64,000 nucleotides of DNA from Roseovarius atlanticus (GCF_001441615.1 NZ_LAXJ01000010.1:149948-213947); one strand, 5' to 3'; positions 26,610-34,732 are shown, counted from the stretch's first letter. Numbers and translations: made by a program. The notes: generated by a model not told the origin, from the sequence alone.

Positions 26610-27677
26610 ATGGCCGCTCTCACCGATATCGACGCCGCCCCACGAGACCGCGCCTCCCGCGCCCGCGCCCTGCATTGGGCGCTGGCTGCGGCGCTGGTCC
26701 TCGTTTCCCTCGCCAGCCTTCAAGTCGGCGCAACCGACGTGACGCTTTCGAATCTCGCAGCCAAGCTGGCGCGGGGCGAGGCGCTGACCCAGATGGACCG
26801 CGTTGTGCTGTGGGATATCCGTCTGCCGCGCCTCGCCATGGGCGGGCTGGTCGGCGCGGCGCTCGCGGTGTCGGGGGCGGCGATGCAGGGCCTTTTCCGC
26901 AACCCTCTGGCCGATCCCGGTATCGTCGGCGTGGGCGCCGGGGCCGGGCTGGGGGCCATCCTCGCCATCGTGCTGGGCGGTCTTCTGCCGTCGTGGGTAA
27001 ACGCCCTCGCCGGCAATCAACTGACGCCCTTCGCCGCGTTTCTCGGGGGATGGGGCGCGACCCTTCTGCTCTACCGCGTCGCCACCCGGCACGGGCACAC
27101 GTCTGTGGCCACGATGCTGCTCGCGGGCATCGCGCTCGGGGCGCTGGCAGGGGCGGTGTCGGGTATCCTGGTCTATATCGCCGACGACACGCAATTGCGC
27201 GACCTCACCTTCTGGGGCCTCGGCTCGCTGGCCGGGGCCAGTTGGGCCAAGGTGCTGACGGCGGGGCCGATGATCCTGCTGGCCATCGCCGCGGCGCTGA
27301 CCTTGGGGCGCGGCCTCAACGGGCTGGCTTTGGGAGAGGCGACGGCGGCCCATATCGGCGTCAGCGTCCAGCGCCTGAAATCCATCGCGATCCTCGCCGT
27401 CGCAGCGGCCACTGGCGCCGCCGTCGCGGTTTCGGGCGGCATCGGCTTCGTCGGCATCGTGGTACCGCACCTTCTGCGGCTGGCCTCGGGCCCGGACCAC
27501 CGCACGCTGCTTCTGAATTCCGCGCTGCTTGGCGCCATCCTGCTGATCCTCGCGGATGTCATCGCCCGTGTCGTGATCGCCCCCGCTGAACTGCCCATCG
27601 GGATCGTCACCGCGGTCCTTGGCGCGCCGGTCTTCCTGTGGATCCTGCTAACACGCCGGGGGCTTGCCGACCTATGA
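26610..27677 (+). CDS. hmuU: Haem ABC transporter permease HmuU
   Basis: A 355-residue FecCD-family permease with about ten helices. The conserved 'LPRLAMGGLVGAALAVSGAAMQGLFRNPLADP' region (given by its ends LPRLAMGG and RNPLADP), 'MLLAGIALGALAGAVSGIL' and 'GGIGFVGIVVPHLLRL' contact the ATPase and form the haem path. It overlaps hmuV in ATGA. Confidence 0.94.
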   Translation: MAALTDIDAAPRDRASRARALHWALAAALVLVSLASLQVGATDVTLSNLAAKLARGEALTQMDRVVLWDIRLPRLAMGGLVGAALAVSGAAMQGLFRNPLADPGIVGVGAGAGLGAILAIVLGGLLPSWVNALAGNQLTPFAAFLGGWGATLLLYRVATRHGHTSVATMLLAGIALGALAGAVSGILVYIADDTQLRDLTFWGLGSLAGASWAKVLTAGPMILLAIAAALTLGRGLNGLALGEATAAHIGVSVQRLKSIAILAVAAATGAAVAVSGGIGFVGIVVPHLLRLASGPDHRTLLLNSALLGAILLILADVIARVVIAPAELPIGIVTAVLGAPVFLWILLTRRGLADL

Positions 27678-28456
27678 GCTTCGTCGCCGAGAACATCCGC
27701 GTTTCCTACGGCGCCCGCGAGGCGCTGCGCGACGTATCGCTGACCGCCGATCCGGGCATGGTCACGGCCATCGTCGGCCCCAACGGCTCGGGCAAGTCCA
27801 CCCTGCTGGGCGCCATGACGGCCTCCCTGCCCCATACCGGCGAGGTCCGCCTGAACGGCCGCGACATAGCGGCGATGAAACCGTGGGAGCTGGCCGCCGA
27901 ACGTGCGGTCCTGCCACAGGCGGCGCGCCTGGCCTTCCCGTTCACGGTGATCGAGGTGGTGCGCCTCGGCCTGCAAGCGGGCACTGCCGGCGACCGCCCC
28001 GAGGTGCCCATGCAGGCCCTCTCCCGCGTCGGCCTCGCCCATTATGCCAACCGCACCTTTCAGGAACTGTCGGGCGGCGAGGCGCAGCGCGTCATGCTGG
28101 CCCGGGTCTTGGCGCAGGTCTGGAGCCCGGTCGCGCATGGTCGCCCCCGCTGGCTATTGCTGGACGAGCCTGTCAGCAGCCTCGATATCGCGCATCAGCT
28201 TCAGGTGATGGAGATCGCCCGCAGCTTTGCCCGCGCCGGCGGCGGCGTCATCGCCGTCATGCACGATCTGAACCTGACAGCACTTTTCGCCGACCGCGTC
28301 GCTGTCCTGTCCGAAGGCCAGCGCCTGGCCTTCGGCACGCCCGCCGAGGTGCTGACCGACGCCACCCTCTCGCGCGCCTATGGCTGCACGTTGCGTGTTT
28401 GCTCTCCACCGCCCCTCGGTGTGCCCTATATACTGCCGCACGCGGCCTCTGCCTGA
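27674..28456 (+). CDS. hmuV: Haem ABC transporter ATPase HmuV
   Basis: A 260-residue ATPase: Walker A 'IVGPNGSGKSTLLGAM', signature 'ELSGGEAQRVMLARVLAQVW', Walker B 'WLLLDEPVSSLDIAHQLQVM' and 'VIAVMHDLNLTALFAD'. It powers haem import through HmuU. The start overlaps the hmuU stop. The chaN-type gene follows 11 bases later. Confidence 0.94.
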   Translation: MSFVAENIRVSYGAREALRDVSLTADPGMVTAIVGPNGSGKSTLLGAMTASLPHTGEVRLNGRDIAAMKPWELAAERAVLPQAARLAFPFTVIEVVRLGLQAGTAGDRPEVPMQALSRVGLAHYANRTFQELSGGEAQRVMLARVLAQVWSPVAHGRPRWLLLDEPVSSLDIAHQLQVMEIARSFARAGGGVIAVMHDLNLTALFADRVAVLSEGQRLAFGTPAEVLTDATLSRAYGCTLRVCSPPPLGVPYILPHAASA

Positions 28457-28467
28457 AAGGATACCCG

Positions 28468-29217
28468 GTGCGCCTTGCCACGCTCTTGTTCTGTCTCGCC
28501 GCGCCCGCGCTGGCGCAGGCCCCTGCGGAGATCGTCATCCTGGGCGAGGTGCACGACAATCCCGACGCGCATCTGGGCCAGGCCGCAAAGATTGCCGAAA
28601 TTCAGCCCACCGCCGTCGTCTTCGAAATGCTGACCGCCAAAGAGGCCGCGCGGGTCGATGCCGACAGGTCGCTGGCCGAGGACGCATGGACCGCCAGCGG
28701 CTGGACAGACTTCGACCTCTACGCCCCCATCTTCGATGCCCTGGGCGACGCCCGGATCATCGGCGCCGCCGCCCCGCGCGACAGCGTGCGCACGGTTTAC
28801 ACCGACGGCGCTGCCACGGTCTTCGGCCCTGATGCCCCACGTTTCGGGCTGGACACGCCTTTGCCCGACGACCAGCAGGCCTTGCGCGAAGACATGCAGT
28901 TCGCCGCCCATTGCGAGGCGATGCCGCGCGACATGATGGCCGGGATGGTCGCCGTGCAGCGCTACCGCGACGCGGTCTTCGCCCGCGCGGCCCTCGACGC
29001 GCTCGACACCCACGGCGCTCCCGTCGTGGTGATCGCCGGAAACGGCCACGCCCGCACCGACTGGGGCATACCCGCGAAGATCGCCCGGGCGGCCCCTGAC
29101 GTCACCACGCACGCCATCGGCTTTGTCGAGGCCGAAACCGACACCCCCTTCGACGAGACCCGCACAGTGCCCCCGGCCCGGCGGGACGACCCCTGTGCTT
29201 CGCTCACCAACCAGTAA
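28468..29217 (+). CDS. ChaN/Tiki-family haem-binding protein
   Basis: A 249-residue exported protein. The GTG start at 28468 has AAAGGA 7 bases ahead and gives the signal peptide 'VRLATLLFCLAAPALAQ'. No lipobox Cys is seen, unlike Campylobacter ChaN, so it is likely periplasmic. Motifs 'IVILGEVHDNPDAHLGQAAK' (GExHDN) and 'VVVIAGNGHARTDWGIP' mark the ChaN domain, shown in the family to bind haem at a dimer interface. Its place directly after hmuV supports a haem role. Confidence 0.85.
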   Translation: MRLATLLFCLAAPALAQAPAEIVILGEVHDNPDAHLGQAAKIAEIQPTAVVFEMLTAKEAARVDADRSLAEDAWTASGWTDFDLYAPIFDALGDARIIGAAAPRDSVRTVYTDGAATVFGPDAPRFGLDTPLPDDQQALREDMQFAAHCEAMPRDMMAGMVAVQRYRDAVFARAALDALDTHGAPVVVIAGNGHARTDWGIPAKIARAAPDVTTHAIGFVEAETDTPFDETRTVPPARRDDPCASLTNQ

Positions 29218-29227
29218 GGACCCCAAG

Positions 29228-29554
29228 ATGTATCTTGCCATGAACCGCTTCACCGTGCCCTTGGAAAATGCCGCCGAGTTCGAGGATCTGTGGCTCAGCC
29301 GCGAAAGCCGTCTCAAGGACATGGACGGCTTCGTGTCGTTCCACATGCTCAAGGGTCCCGAGGAAGACGGCCGCGTGCTTTATGCCTCGCACACCGTCTG
29401 GGAAAGCGAAGAACATTTCCGCGCCTGGACCACCAGCGAGGAATTCCGCGCCTCCCACGCCCGGGCCGGCCAAAGCCGCAAGCTGCACGAAGGAACGCCG
29501 CGTTTCGAAGGGTTCCGCGCGATCCAGAAGATCGACGCCGACGCCCCGGCATGA
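29228..29554 (+). CDS. IsdG-type haem monooxygenase (ABM fold)
   Basis: A 108-residue antibiotic-biosynthesis-monooxygenase-fold protein. The catalytic triad of Staphylococcus IsdG (Asn7, Trp67, His77) aligns without gaps of note to Asn6, Trp67 and His77 here ('MYLAMNRF', 'HFRAWTTSEEFRASHARAG'). This supports real haem degradation rather than the generic label. AAGGA stands before the ATG at 29228, and the next gene overlaps in ATGA. It lies in the hmu operon and would free iron from imported haem. Confidence 0.85.
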   Translation: MYLAMNRFTVPLENAAEFEDLWLSRESRLKDMDGFVSFHMLKGPEEDGRVLYASHTVWESEEHFRAWTTSEEFRASHARAGQSRKLHEGTPRFEGFRAIQKIDADAPA

Positions 29555-29919
29555 CACCACGGGTCACCCGCACCGCGCCCGTCTTTCGCAGCTTCGACGA
29601 GGCGCGCGCGCGGGCATTCTATGTGGACTGGCTGGGCTTCGACTGGACCGGCGAGGTCCGCGTGTTCGACGGTGCCCCGCTCTATGCATTTCTGCGCCTG
29701 GGGGATTTCCACCTGCACCTGACCGAGCACCACGGCGATGCCACCCCCGGATCGACCGCGATGGTGCATGTCGACAACCTGCGCGACTGGCACGCCACCC
29801 TGCCCGCCAATCCGAACATGCGTCCGGGCCTCGAGCCGATGCCTTGGGGCCTACAGATGGAGGTGACCGACCCCTTCGGAAACCGCCTTCGCTTCCTCGA
29901 TCAAGCGGATGGCGATTGA
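29551..29919 (+). CDS. Glyoxalase/bleomycin-resistance superfamily protein
   Basis: A 122-residue single-module VOC protein: 'APVFRSFDEARARAFYVDWL', 'DFHLHLTEHHGDATPGSTAM' and C-terminal 'WGLQMEVTDPFGNRLRF'. The His and Glu could form the usual metal site. It overlaps the haem monooxygenase gene by 4 bases, which ties it to haem use, for example handling a reactive product, but its substrate is unknown. Annotation as antibiotic resistance would be over-reading. Confidence 0.85.
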   Translation: MTPRVTRTAPVFRSFDEARARAFYVDWLGFDWTGEVRVFDGAPLYAFLRLGDFHLHLTEHHGDATPGSTAMVHVDNLRDWHATLPANPNMRPGLEPMPWGLQMEVTDPFGNRLRFLDQADGD

Positions 29920-29969
29920 TTTGGCCCTTGATCGCGGCGTGACTCTGCCGCCGCGGCCACGACAATTTC

Positions 29970-29997
29970 TTGACTGAAACAATCGGAATAATATACG
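29970..29997 (+). promoter_or_regulatory. hemP promoter overlapped by iron-type operator
   Basis: TTGACT (29970-29975) and TATACG (29992-29997) with 16-base spacing form a sigma-70-like promoter. The operator-like TTGACTGAAACAATCGGAA (29970-29988) has half sites GACTG-N3-CAATC and covers the spacer, as expected for repression. The same motif occurs at two other iron promoters in the window. Confidence 0.65.
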
Positions 29998-30008
29998 AAG
30001 GCCTTAAT

Positions 30009-30034
30009 CCCGACTCGAAAAGTCGGGTTTCTTC
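30009..30034 (+). terminator. Hairpin with T-rich tail in the hemP leader
   Basis: CCCGACT, loop CGAAA, AGTCGGG, then TTTCTTCT. It lies between the hemP promoter and the hemP start codon, so it could be a terminator for the upstream hmu transcript, an attenuator of hemP, or both. Confidence 0.55.
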
Positions 30035-30071
30035 TGACACCACCCGGCCGGATCGCCGCACAGGTAACCGC

Positions 30072-30239
30072 ATGACCACATCCGAACCCGCCCCGCGCCC
30101 CGCGACGGACAGCACCGGCATCGCCACCCACGATGCCCGCGATCTGGTTCCGAATGGCGTCACGGCCGACATCGCGCTCGACGGCCAGGTCTACACCCTG
30201 CGCATCACCCAGGCCGGCAACCTGATCCTGACCAAGTGA
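30072..30239 (+). CDS. hemP: Haemin uptake protein HemP
   Basis: A 55-residue protein with the HemP core 'LVPNGVTADIALDGQVYTLR' and 'ITQAGNLILTK' at the C-terminus. The ORF opens at 29970 inside the promoter; the ATG at 30072 fits the family. HemP/HmuP proteins activate haem receptor expression or aid uptake in several proteobacteria; the mechanism here is inferred. It has its own promoter and iron-type operator and is followed 48 bases later by a DUF1289 gene. Confidence 0.9.
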   Translation: MTTSEPAPRPATDSTGIATHDARDLVPNGVTADIALDGQVYTLRITQAGNLILTK

Positions 30240-30287
30240 CCCCGATCCCGATCCAAGACAGACCCAGCCACACTTCAGCGAGGCCTC

Positions 30288-30548
30288 ATGCCCAAAGTTC
30301 CAAGCCCCTGCATCGACGTCTGCAAGTTCAAGCGCGAAGGCCATTGCATCGGCTGTTCGATGACCAAGGCCCAGAAAAGCCTGTTCAAGCAGCTGAAAAA
30401 GGACAAGCAGCGCGAAGCCTTCGTCGAAATGCTGGTGGCGCAGCAAACCGTGATGGGCCGCTACAAGCACTGGGATGCTGCCTATGCCAAGAAATGCCGC
30501 AAGAAGAAAGTCACGCTCACCGCGATCGAGGGCGGCAAAGCCGCCTGA
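30288..30548 (+). CDS. DUF1289 protein (second copy, haem locus)
   Basis: An 86-residue protein with the DUF1289 signature 'SPCIDVCKFKREGHCIGCSM', then a Lys/Arg-rich C-terminus ('AAYAKKCRKKKVTLTAIEGG'). The four-Cys pattern suggests a metal or cluster site. Unlike the copy at 19941-20177 it has a long basic tail. Position between hemP and dps suggests expression with iron genes. Function is unknown. Confidence 0.88.
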   Translation: MPKVPSPCIDVCKFKREGHCIGCSMTKAQKSLFKQLKKDKQREAFVEMLVAQQTVMGRYKHWDAAYAKKCRKKKVTLTAIEGGKAA

Positions 30549-30600
30549 CCCGGCTCACCCTTTGGAAAACAGGACAGGATCGCAGGACCATCGACCTCTC

Positions 30601-31023
30601 ATGACCTCACCGCTTCGCCTTCCACATCTTGAAGACTTGCACGACGCGCGCATCCAACAGGGTCACGCGCCCCTGCTCGACCACCTGCGCCACGTCGCGC
30701 GGGATGCGCGGTGCAAAAGCTATGTCGACCTCTTCGGCGCTTGCGCCTCGCTGTCGGTCAACCGCGATATCGCCATGCAAGCGGCGTCCGACGTGCTGAT
30801 GCGCTGCCTGTCTCAGGCGCTTGGCCGTCGGCCGATCCTGTTCCGCGCCGGCGAGCCCGAAACCTCGTTCGACGAGGACTGGCTGCTCGCTCTCGCCCGC
30901 AGCCTTCAGACGGGTGACACGGCCAGTTGCACCTTCCTGCTGCATTCCCGTGTTCCCAAACACGCACACCGCAATCTCGTCTTTCTCTTGGGCAATGTGG
31001 CTGACAATTTCCCTCGGATTTAG
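30601..31023 (+). CDS. Unrecognised protein in the haem locus (140 aa)
   Basis: It begins 'MTSPLRLPHLEDLHDARIQQ' and contains 'DLFGACASLSVNRDIAMQAA' and 'FDEDWLLALARSLQTGDTAS'. It is soluble, mostly helical by composition, with no signal or membrane segment. Same strand as hemP and the DUF1289 gene, 52 bases after the latter, so probably the last gene of that unit. I recognise no family. The stop codon lies within the Irr-type box of the dps promoter, so the end of this gene and the dps control region overlap. Confidence 0.65.
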   Translation: MTSPLRLPHLEDLHDARIQQGHAPLLDHLRHVARDARCKSYVDLFGACASLSVNRDIAMQAASDVLMRCLSQALGRRPILFRAGEPETSFDEDWLLALARSLQTGDTASCTFLLHSRVPKHAHRNLVFLLGNVADNFPRI

Positions 31024-31069
31024 AAAGATTCTAAATTGTCTTGCCGAACGCTGGTGCAGGCCCTATTTT
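31018..31069 (+). promoter_or_regulatory. dps promoter with ICE/Irr box
   Basis: ATTTAGAA-AGA-TTCTAAAT (31018-31036) is a perfect 8-base inverted repeat. It matches the iron control element TTTAGAA-N3-TTCTAAA bound by Irr in alphaproteobacteria. TTGCCG (31041-31046) and TATTTT (31064-31069) at 17-base spacing lie just downstream and would drive dps. Confidence 0.8.
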
Positions 31070-31142
31070 GAACCTGCAAGCCAGCCAATCGCCAGCCAGC
31101 ACAACTCCGAACAGACATTTCCACACAACCAAGGAGGCGAGT

Positions 31143-31613
31143 ATGACCGAGACGGCACAATCACTTTCGACCGACGCAAACGCACAGATTTCCGAGGCCC
31201 TCAACCAATGCGTTGCGGAAACCGCGGTCACGACGATGCTGGCGCAGAACTTTCACTGGAACGTCACCGGCATGGCCTTCGGCCCGCTGCATGAGCTGTT
31301 TCAGACGATCTACGAAGATCACTTCGTGGCACAGGATGACCTGGCCGAGCGGATCAAGGCGCTCGACGGCCACGCCGAAGGCGTGCTTGCCGACATGATC
31401 AAGCGCTCCAAGGTCCCCGAAGCCAAAGGCACACCCGCCGCCGAAGAGATGATCCGCCTGCTGAAAGAGGCCCAGGAAACCCTGGCCGAAACCATCGCGG
31501 GCGCCGGGGAACTGGCCGCCAAGCATGGCGACACGCTGACCGAAGACCTATGCATCGCCCGCGGTCAGACGCACGAGAAATTCGCCTGGATGCTGCGCGC
31601 CCACCTGCGCTGA
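31143..31613 (+). CDS. dps: Dps-family ferritin-like DNA-protection protein
   Basis: A 156-residue protein forming dodecameric shells that oxidise and store iron using H2O2. The ferroxidase residues lie in 'NFHWNVTGMAFGPLHELFQT' and 'YEDHFVAQDDLAERIKAL'. AAGGAGG, 7 bases before the ATG at 31143, is a strong ribosome binding site; the frame extends to 31041 without support. The Irr-type box upstream links its expression to iron. Confidence 0.94.
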   Translation: MTETAQSLSTDANAQISEALNQCVAETAVTTMLAQNFHWNVTGMAFGPLHELFQTIYEDHFVAQDDLAERIKALDGHAEGVLADMIKRSKVPEAKGTPAAEEMIRLLKEAQETLAETIAGAGELAAKHGDTLTEDLCIARGQTHEKFAWMLRAHLR

Positions 31614-31628
31614 AACCTGCCGCGCCGC

Positions 31629-31642
31629 GACGCTTCGGCGTC
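31629..31642 (+). terminator. TTCG-capped hairpin after dps
   Basis: GACGC, loop TTCG, GCGTC, 15 bases after the dps stop. The tetraloop is very stable, but no T tract follows, so termination is only possible. Confidence 0.35.
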
Positions 31643-31746
31643 CCGGCCGGTCCTTCGTATCCCTTCGCGACCTGCCCGGATTGTGGCGTTCCGCCATCCG
31701 GGAAATGCCGTTCGAGCGAATGGCAAATCTGACTTTTTAAATCGGG

Positions 31747-31783
31747 AATTGTTGTTTCCGACAATTTCAGTCAGACTATTGTC
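31747..31783. promoter_or_regulatory. Nested inverted repeats upstream of the imelysin operon
   Basis: AATTGT (31747-31752) pairs with ACAATT (31761-31766), and GACAAT (31760-31765) with ATTGTC (31778-31783). Read on the minus strand, 31758-31774 gives CTGACTGAAATTGTCGG, the third copy of the GACTG-N3 motif seen at the hmu and hemP promoters. A TATTGT at 31777 may be the -10 element. Confidence 0.55.
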
Positions 31784-31845
31784 GAATGGCCGATTCCCGG
31801 CGCCCCGGCCCGGCTCGACCCAGACGACAATCGAAGGACATTTCC

Positions 31846-33108
31846 ATGCCACGACTCCTGTCGACCACGACCGCCCTCGCGCTCTGCCTTGGCGGCACCG
31901 CCCAGGCCCAAAGCGCCGCAGAGGTTCTCGACAATTACGCCGATATCGCGCAGGCCAACTACACCGATAGCCTGACCGCCGCCCGATCCCTGCAAGACGC
32001 CGTGACCGCCCTGATCGACAGCCCGTCGGCCGAAACCATGCAGGCCGCCCGGGACGCGTGGCTGAAGGCGCGCGTGCCCTATCAGCAGACAGAGGTGTTC
32101 CGCTTCGGGAATGCCATCGTCGACGACTGGGAAGGCAAGGTAAATGCCTGGCCGCTGGACGAAGGCCTGATCGACTATGTCGACGGCGCCTATGGCGGGC
32201 CCACCGATGCCAACCAACTGGCCGCGCTCAACGTCATCGCCAACCCCACCTTTACCTTGTCGGGCACTGAAATCGACGCCTCCGACATCACGCCCACCCT
32301 TCTGCAAGACACGCTGCACGAGGCTGACGGGATCGAGGCCAATGTCGCCACCGGCTACCACGCCATCGAATTCCTGCTCTGGGGCCAGGACCTCAACGGG
32401 CATCAGCCCGGCGCGGGCAACCGCCCCTGGACCGACTACGCGACGGGCGAGGACTGCACCCATGGGCATTGCGACCGCCGCGCCGATTACCTGTCGGCGG
32501 CGACCGATCTTCTGGTTTCCGACCTGGAATGGATGGCCGCGCAATGGGCCGCAGACGGCGACGCTCGCACCACGCTGACCCAGGACGAAACGGCGGGGCT
32601 GTCCAGCATCCTCACCGGCATGGGCAGCCTAAGCTATGGCGAGACGGCGGGCGAGCGGATGCGGCTGGGCCTGATGCTCAACGACCCCGAGGAAGAGCAT
32701 TCCTGCTTTGCCGACAACACGCATAACGACCACTTCTACAACGGTGTCGGCATCCGCAACGTCTATCTGGGCGAATACGTGCGCACCGACGGCACCACGG
32801 TCAGCGGCCCTTCCGTCTCCGACCTGGTGGCCGCCGACAATCCCGAGCTGGACCAGGAAATGCGCACCCGTCTTTCACACGCCGTGCTGGCGCTTGGCCG
32901 CATCAAGACGGCAGCCGAGGCGGGCTTTGCCTATGACCAGATGCTCGCCCGCGGCGATGAGGGCGGCGAGGCGCTGATCATGGGCGGCGTCGACGGCCTG
33001 ATCGCGCAGACCCGGTCGATCGAGCGCGTCGTCTCGGCCCTCGATCTTGGCGGCATCTCGATCGAAGGCTCCGACAGCCTCGACAATCCCTCCGCCGTTT
33101 TCCAGTAG
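31846..33108 (+). CDS. Imelysin-family iron-uptake protein (IrpA-like)
   Basis: A 420-residue exported protein. The signal peptide is 'MPRLLSTTTALALCLGGTAQ'. The imelysin/M75 domain includes the family motif GxHxxE as 'TGYHAIEFLLWGQDLNG' and a Cys/His segment 'GEDCTHGHCDRRADYL'. Despite the M75 peptidase name the family is linked to periplasmic iron uptake. AAGGA lies 8 bases ahead of the ATG at 31846. It is the first gene of a four-gene set with a di-haem protein, a second imelysin and a DUF1513 protein. Confidence 0.9.
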   Translation: MPRLLSTTTALALCLGGTAQAQSAAEVLDNYADIAQANYTDSLTAARSLQDAVTALIDSPSAETMQAARDAWLKARVPYQQTEVFRFGNAIVDDWEGKVNAWPLDEGLIDYVDGAYGGPTDANQLAALNVIANPTFTLSGTEIDASDITPTLLQDTLHEADGIEANVATGYHAIEFLLWGQDLNGHQPGAGNRPWTDYATGEDCTHGHCDRRADYLSAATDLLVSDLEWMAAQWAADGDARTTLTQDETAGLSSILTGMGSLSYGETAGERMRLGLMLNDPEEEHSCFADNTHNDHFYNGVGIRNVYLGEYVRTDGTTVSGPSVSDLVAADNPELDQEMRTRLSHAVLALGRIKTAAEAGFAYDQMLARGDEGGEALIMGGVDGLIAQTRSIERVVSALDLGGISIEGSDSLDNPSAVFQ

Positions 33109-33169
33109 ATTGGACCCAAATGCCGGGCGGCGCGCGTCGCACCGCCCGGCCCTGCACCAGCTGACCGCC

Positions 33170-34732
33170 ATGCGCTTCACCCCCGTCCCCCGGCTGCCCC
33201 TCGCGGCAATGCTTGTCCTGACCGCGCTCCCCCTCGCACATGCCGGGGACATGGCGGCCCCGCCCTGGGCCGATTTGCGCGACGTGCATCTGGATACCGC
33301 GCCTCGCACCGACGCCGAACGCGCCCGGATCGCCGATGTCACCGCCCTGCCGCAGACGTTCGACACCCCCTGGCGCTTCGAGGAAAACACCGCCGGGGCC
33401 CAGACCGTCCGCGCCCGCACCACACCCGACGCGTTCTCGCAACCCGCCGAAAACCTGACCTTCGCGCAGGAACTGGACTTTCGCGTCGGCAACGGCCTCT
33501 TTCGCCGCCTCTGGGTGTCGCCGCCCGCATCGACCCTTGCGTCGGACGGGCTCGGCCCGCTCTACAACGCGCGCTCCTGCCAGCGCTGCCACCTCAAGGA
33601 CGGGCGCGGCCATCCGCCCGAAGGCCCCGACGACAGTGCGGTGTCGATGTTCCTGCGCATCTCGGTCCCCGCGGCATCGCCGCAAGAGGTCGCGGCCTTC
33701 ATCGACGGCACGCACCCAACCGCGCCCGACCCCACCTATGGCACGCAATTGCAGGATTTCAGCCTACCGGGTCACGCCCCCGAATACCGGCTCGAGGTCA
33801 CCTATGACGAGGTGACGGTCCCCCTGTCCGGCGGCCAGAGCGCCTCGTTGCGCCAGCCCACCTACCGCGCCGCCGACCTAGGCTATGGCCCGCTGACCGC
33901 GGGCGCGATGCTCAGCCCCCGCGTGGCGCCGCAGATGATCGGCATGGGCCTGCTCGAGGCGATCCCGGCGCAGGACATCCTGCGCCTTGCCGATCCCGAC
34001 GACACCGATGACGACGGCATTTCCGGCCGCGCACAGGTCGTCTGGTCCGACGTGCACGACCAGCCGATGCTGGGGCGGTTCGGGCTGAAGGCGGGCAATC
34101 CCACGGTGATGGATCAGGTCGCCAGCGCCTTTGCCGGCGATATCGGCATTTCCAACCCCATCCACCGCGCCGGATCCGGCGACTGCACCGACGCGCAGAC
34201 CGACTGTACCGCCGCCCTGCATGGCGGCGATCCCGAACAGGGCGGGCTCGAGATCGACCAGCAGGGCCTTGACCTCGTGACCTTCTACAGCCGCACGCTT
34301 GGCGTGCCGGCCCGGCGCGACGTGGACGACCCGCAGGTGCTGGCCGGGCGTCGCGTGTTCTTCGACAGCGGCTGCGCTACCTGTCACCGTCCCAACCACG
34401 TCACCCACCGCCTGAAAGGCGAAAACCCCGCCAGCTTTCAGCTGATCTGGCCCTATACCGATCTTCTGTTGCACGACATGGGCCCGGGCCTTGCCGACAA
34501 CCGCCCCGAGGGGCGCGCGGACGGCACCGAATGGCGCACCGCGCCGCTCTGGGGCGTGGGCCTGACCGAAAAGGTGTCGGGCCATACCAACTTTCTGCAC
34601 GATGGCCGCGCGCGCTCGCTGCTCGAGGCCGTCCTGTGGCATGGCGGCGAGGCGCAATCCGCGCGCGACCGCGTGGTGCAGATGCCGCCCGAAGACCGCG
34701 CCGCCCTGATCCGATTTCTGGAGAGCCTGTGA
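33170..34732 (+). CDS. Di-haem DUF1111 oxidoreductase (MauG/peroxidase-like)
   Basis: A 520-residue exported cytochrome with signal 'LPLAAMLVLTALPLAHAGD' and two CxxCH haem sites, Cys137-Gln-Arg-Cys-His and Cys402-Ala-Thr-Cys-His. 'LGPLYNARSCQRCHLKDGRG' and 'GRRVFFDSGCATCHRPNH' are the surrounding sequences. DUF1111 proteins are called thiol oxidoreductases but the substrate is unproven; in imelysin clusters a role in periplasmic iron redox is likely. The start has no strong ribosome binding site. The stop overlaps the next gene as GTGA. Confidence 0.88.
   Translation: MRFTPVPRLPLAAMLVLTALPLAHAGDMAAPPWADLRDVHLDTAPRTDAERARIADVTALPQTFDTPWRFEENTAGAQTVRARTTPDAFSQPAENLTFAQELDFRVGNGLFRRLWVSPPASTLASDGLGPLYNARSCQRCHLKDGRGHPPEGPDDSAVSMFLRISVPAASPQEVAAFIDGTHPTAPDPTYGTQLQDFSLPGHAPEYRLEVTYDEVTVPLSGGQSASLRQPTYRAADLGYGPLTAGAMLSPRVAPQMIGMGLLEAIPAQDILRLADPDDTDDDGISGRAQVVWSDVHDQPMLGRFGLKAGNPTVMDQVASAFAGDIGISNPIHRAGSGDCTDAQTDCTAALHGGDPEQGGLEIDQQGLDLVTFYSRTLGVPARRDVDDPQVLAGRRVFFDSGCATCHRPNHVTHRLKGENPASFQLIWPYTDLLLHDMGPGLADNRPEGRADGTEWRTAPLWGVGLTEKVSGHTNFLHDGRARSLLEAVLWHGGEAQSARDRVVQMPPEDRAALIRFLESL

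Noticed and set aside
25914..27500. Minus-strand ORF of 528 codons
   Set aside because: Antisense to hmuT and hmuU, low-complexity Gly/Arg/Gln composition.
28468..29217. ChaN-type protein as a lipoprotein
   Set aside because: The signal peptide ends in ALAQ with no lipobox Cys, so a soluble periplasmic form is more likely.
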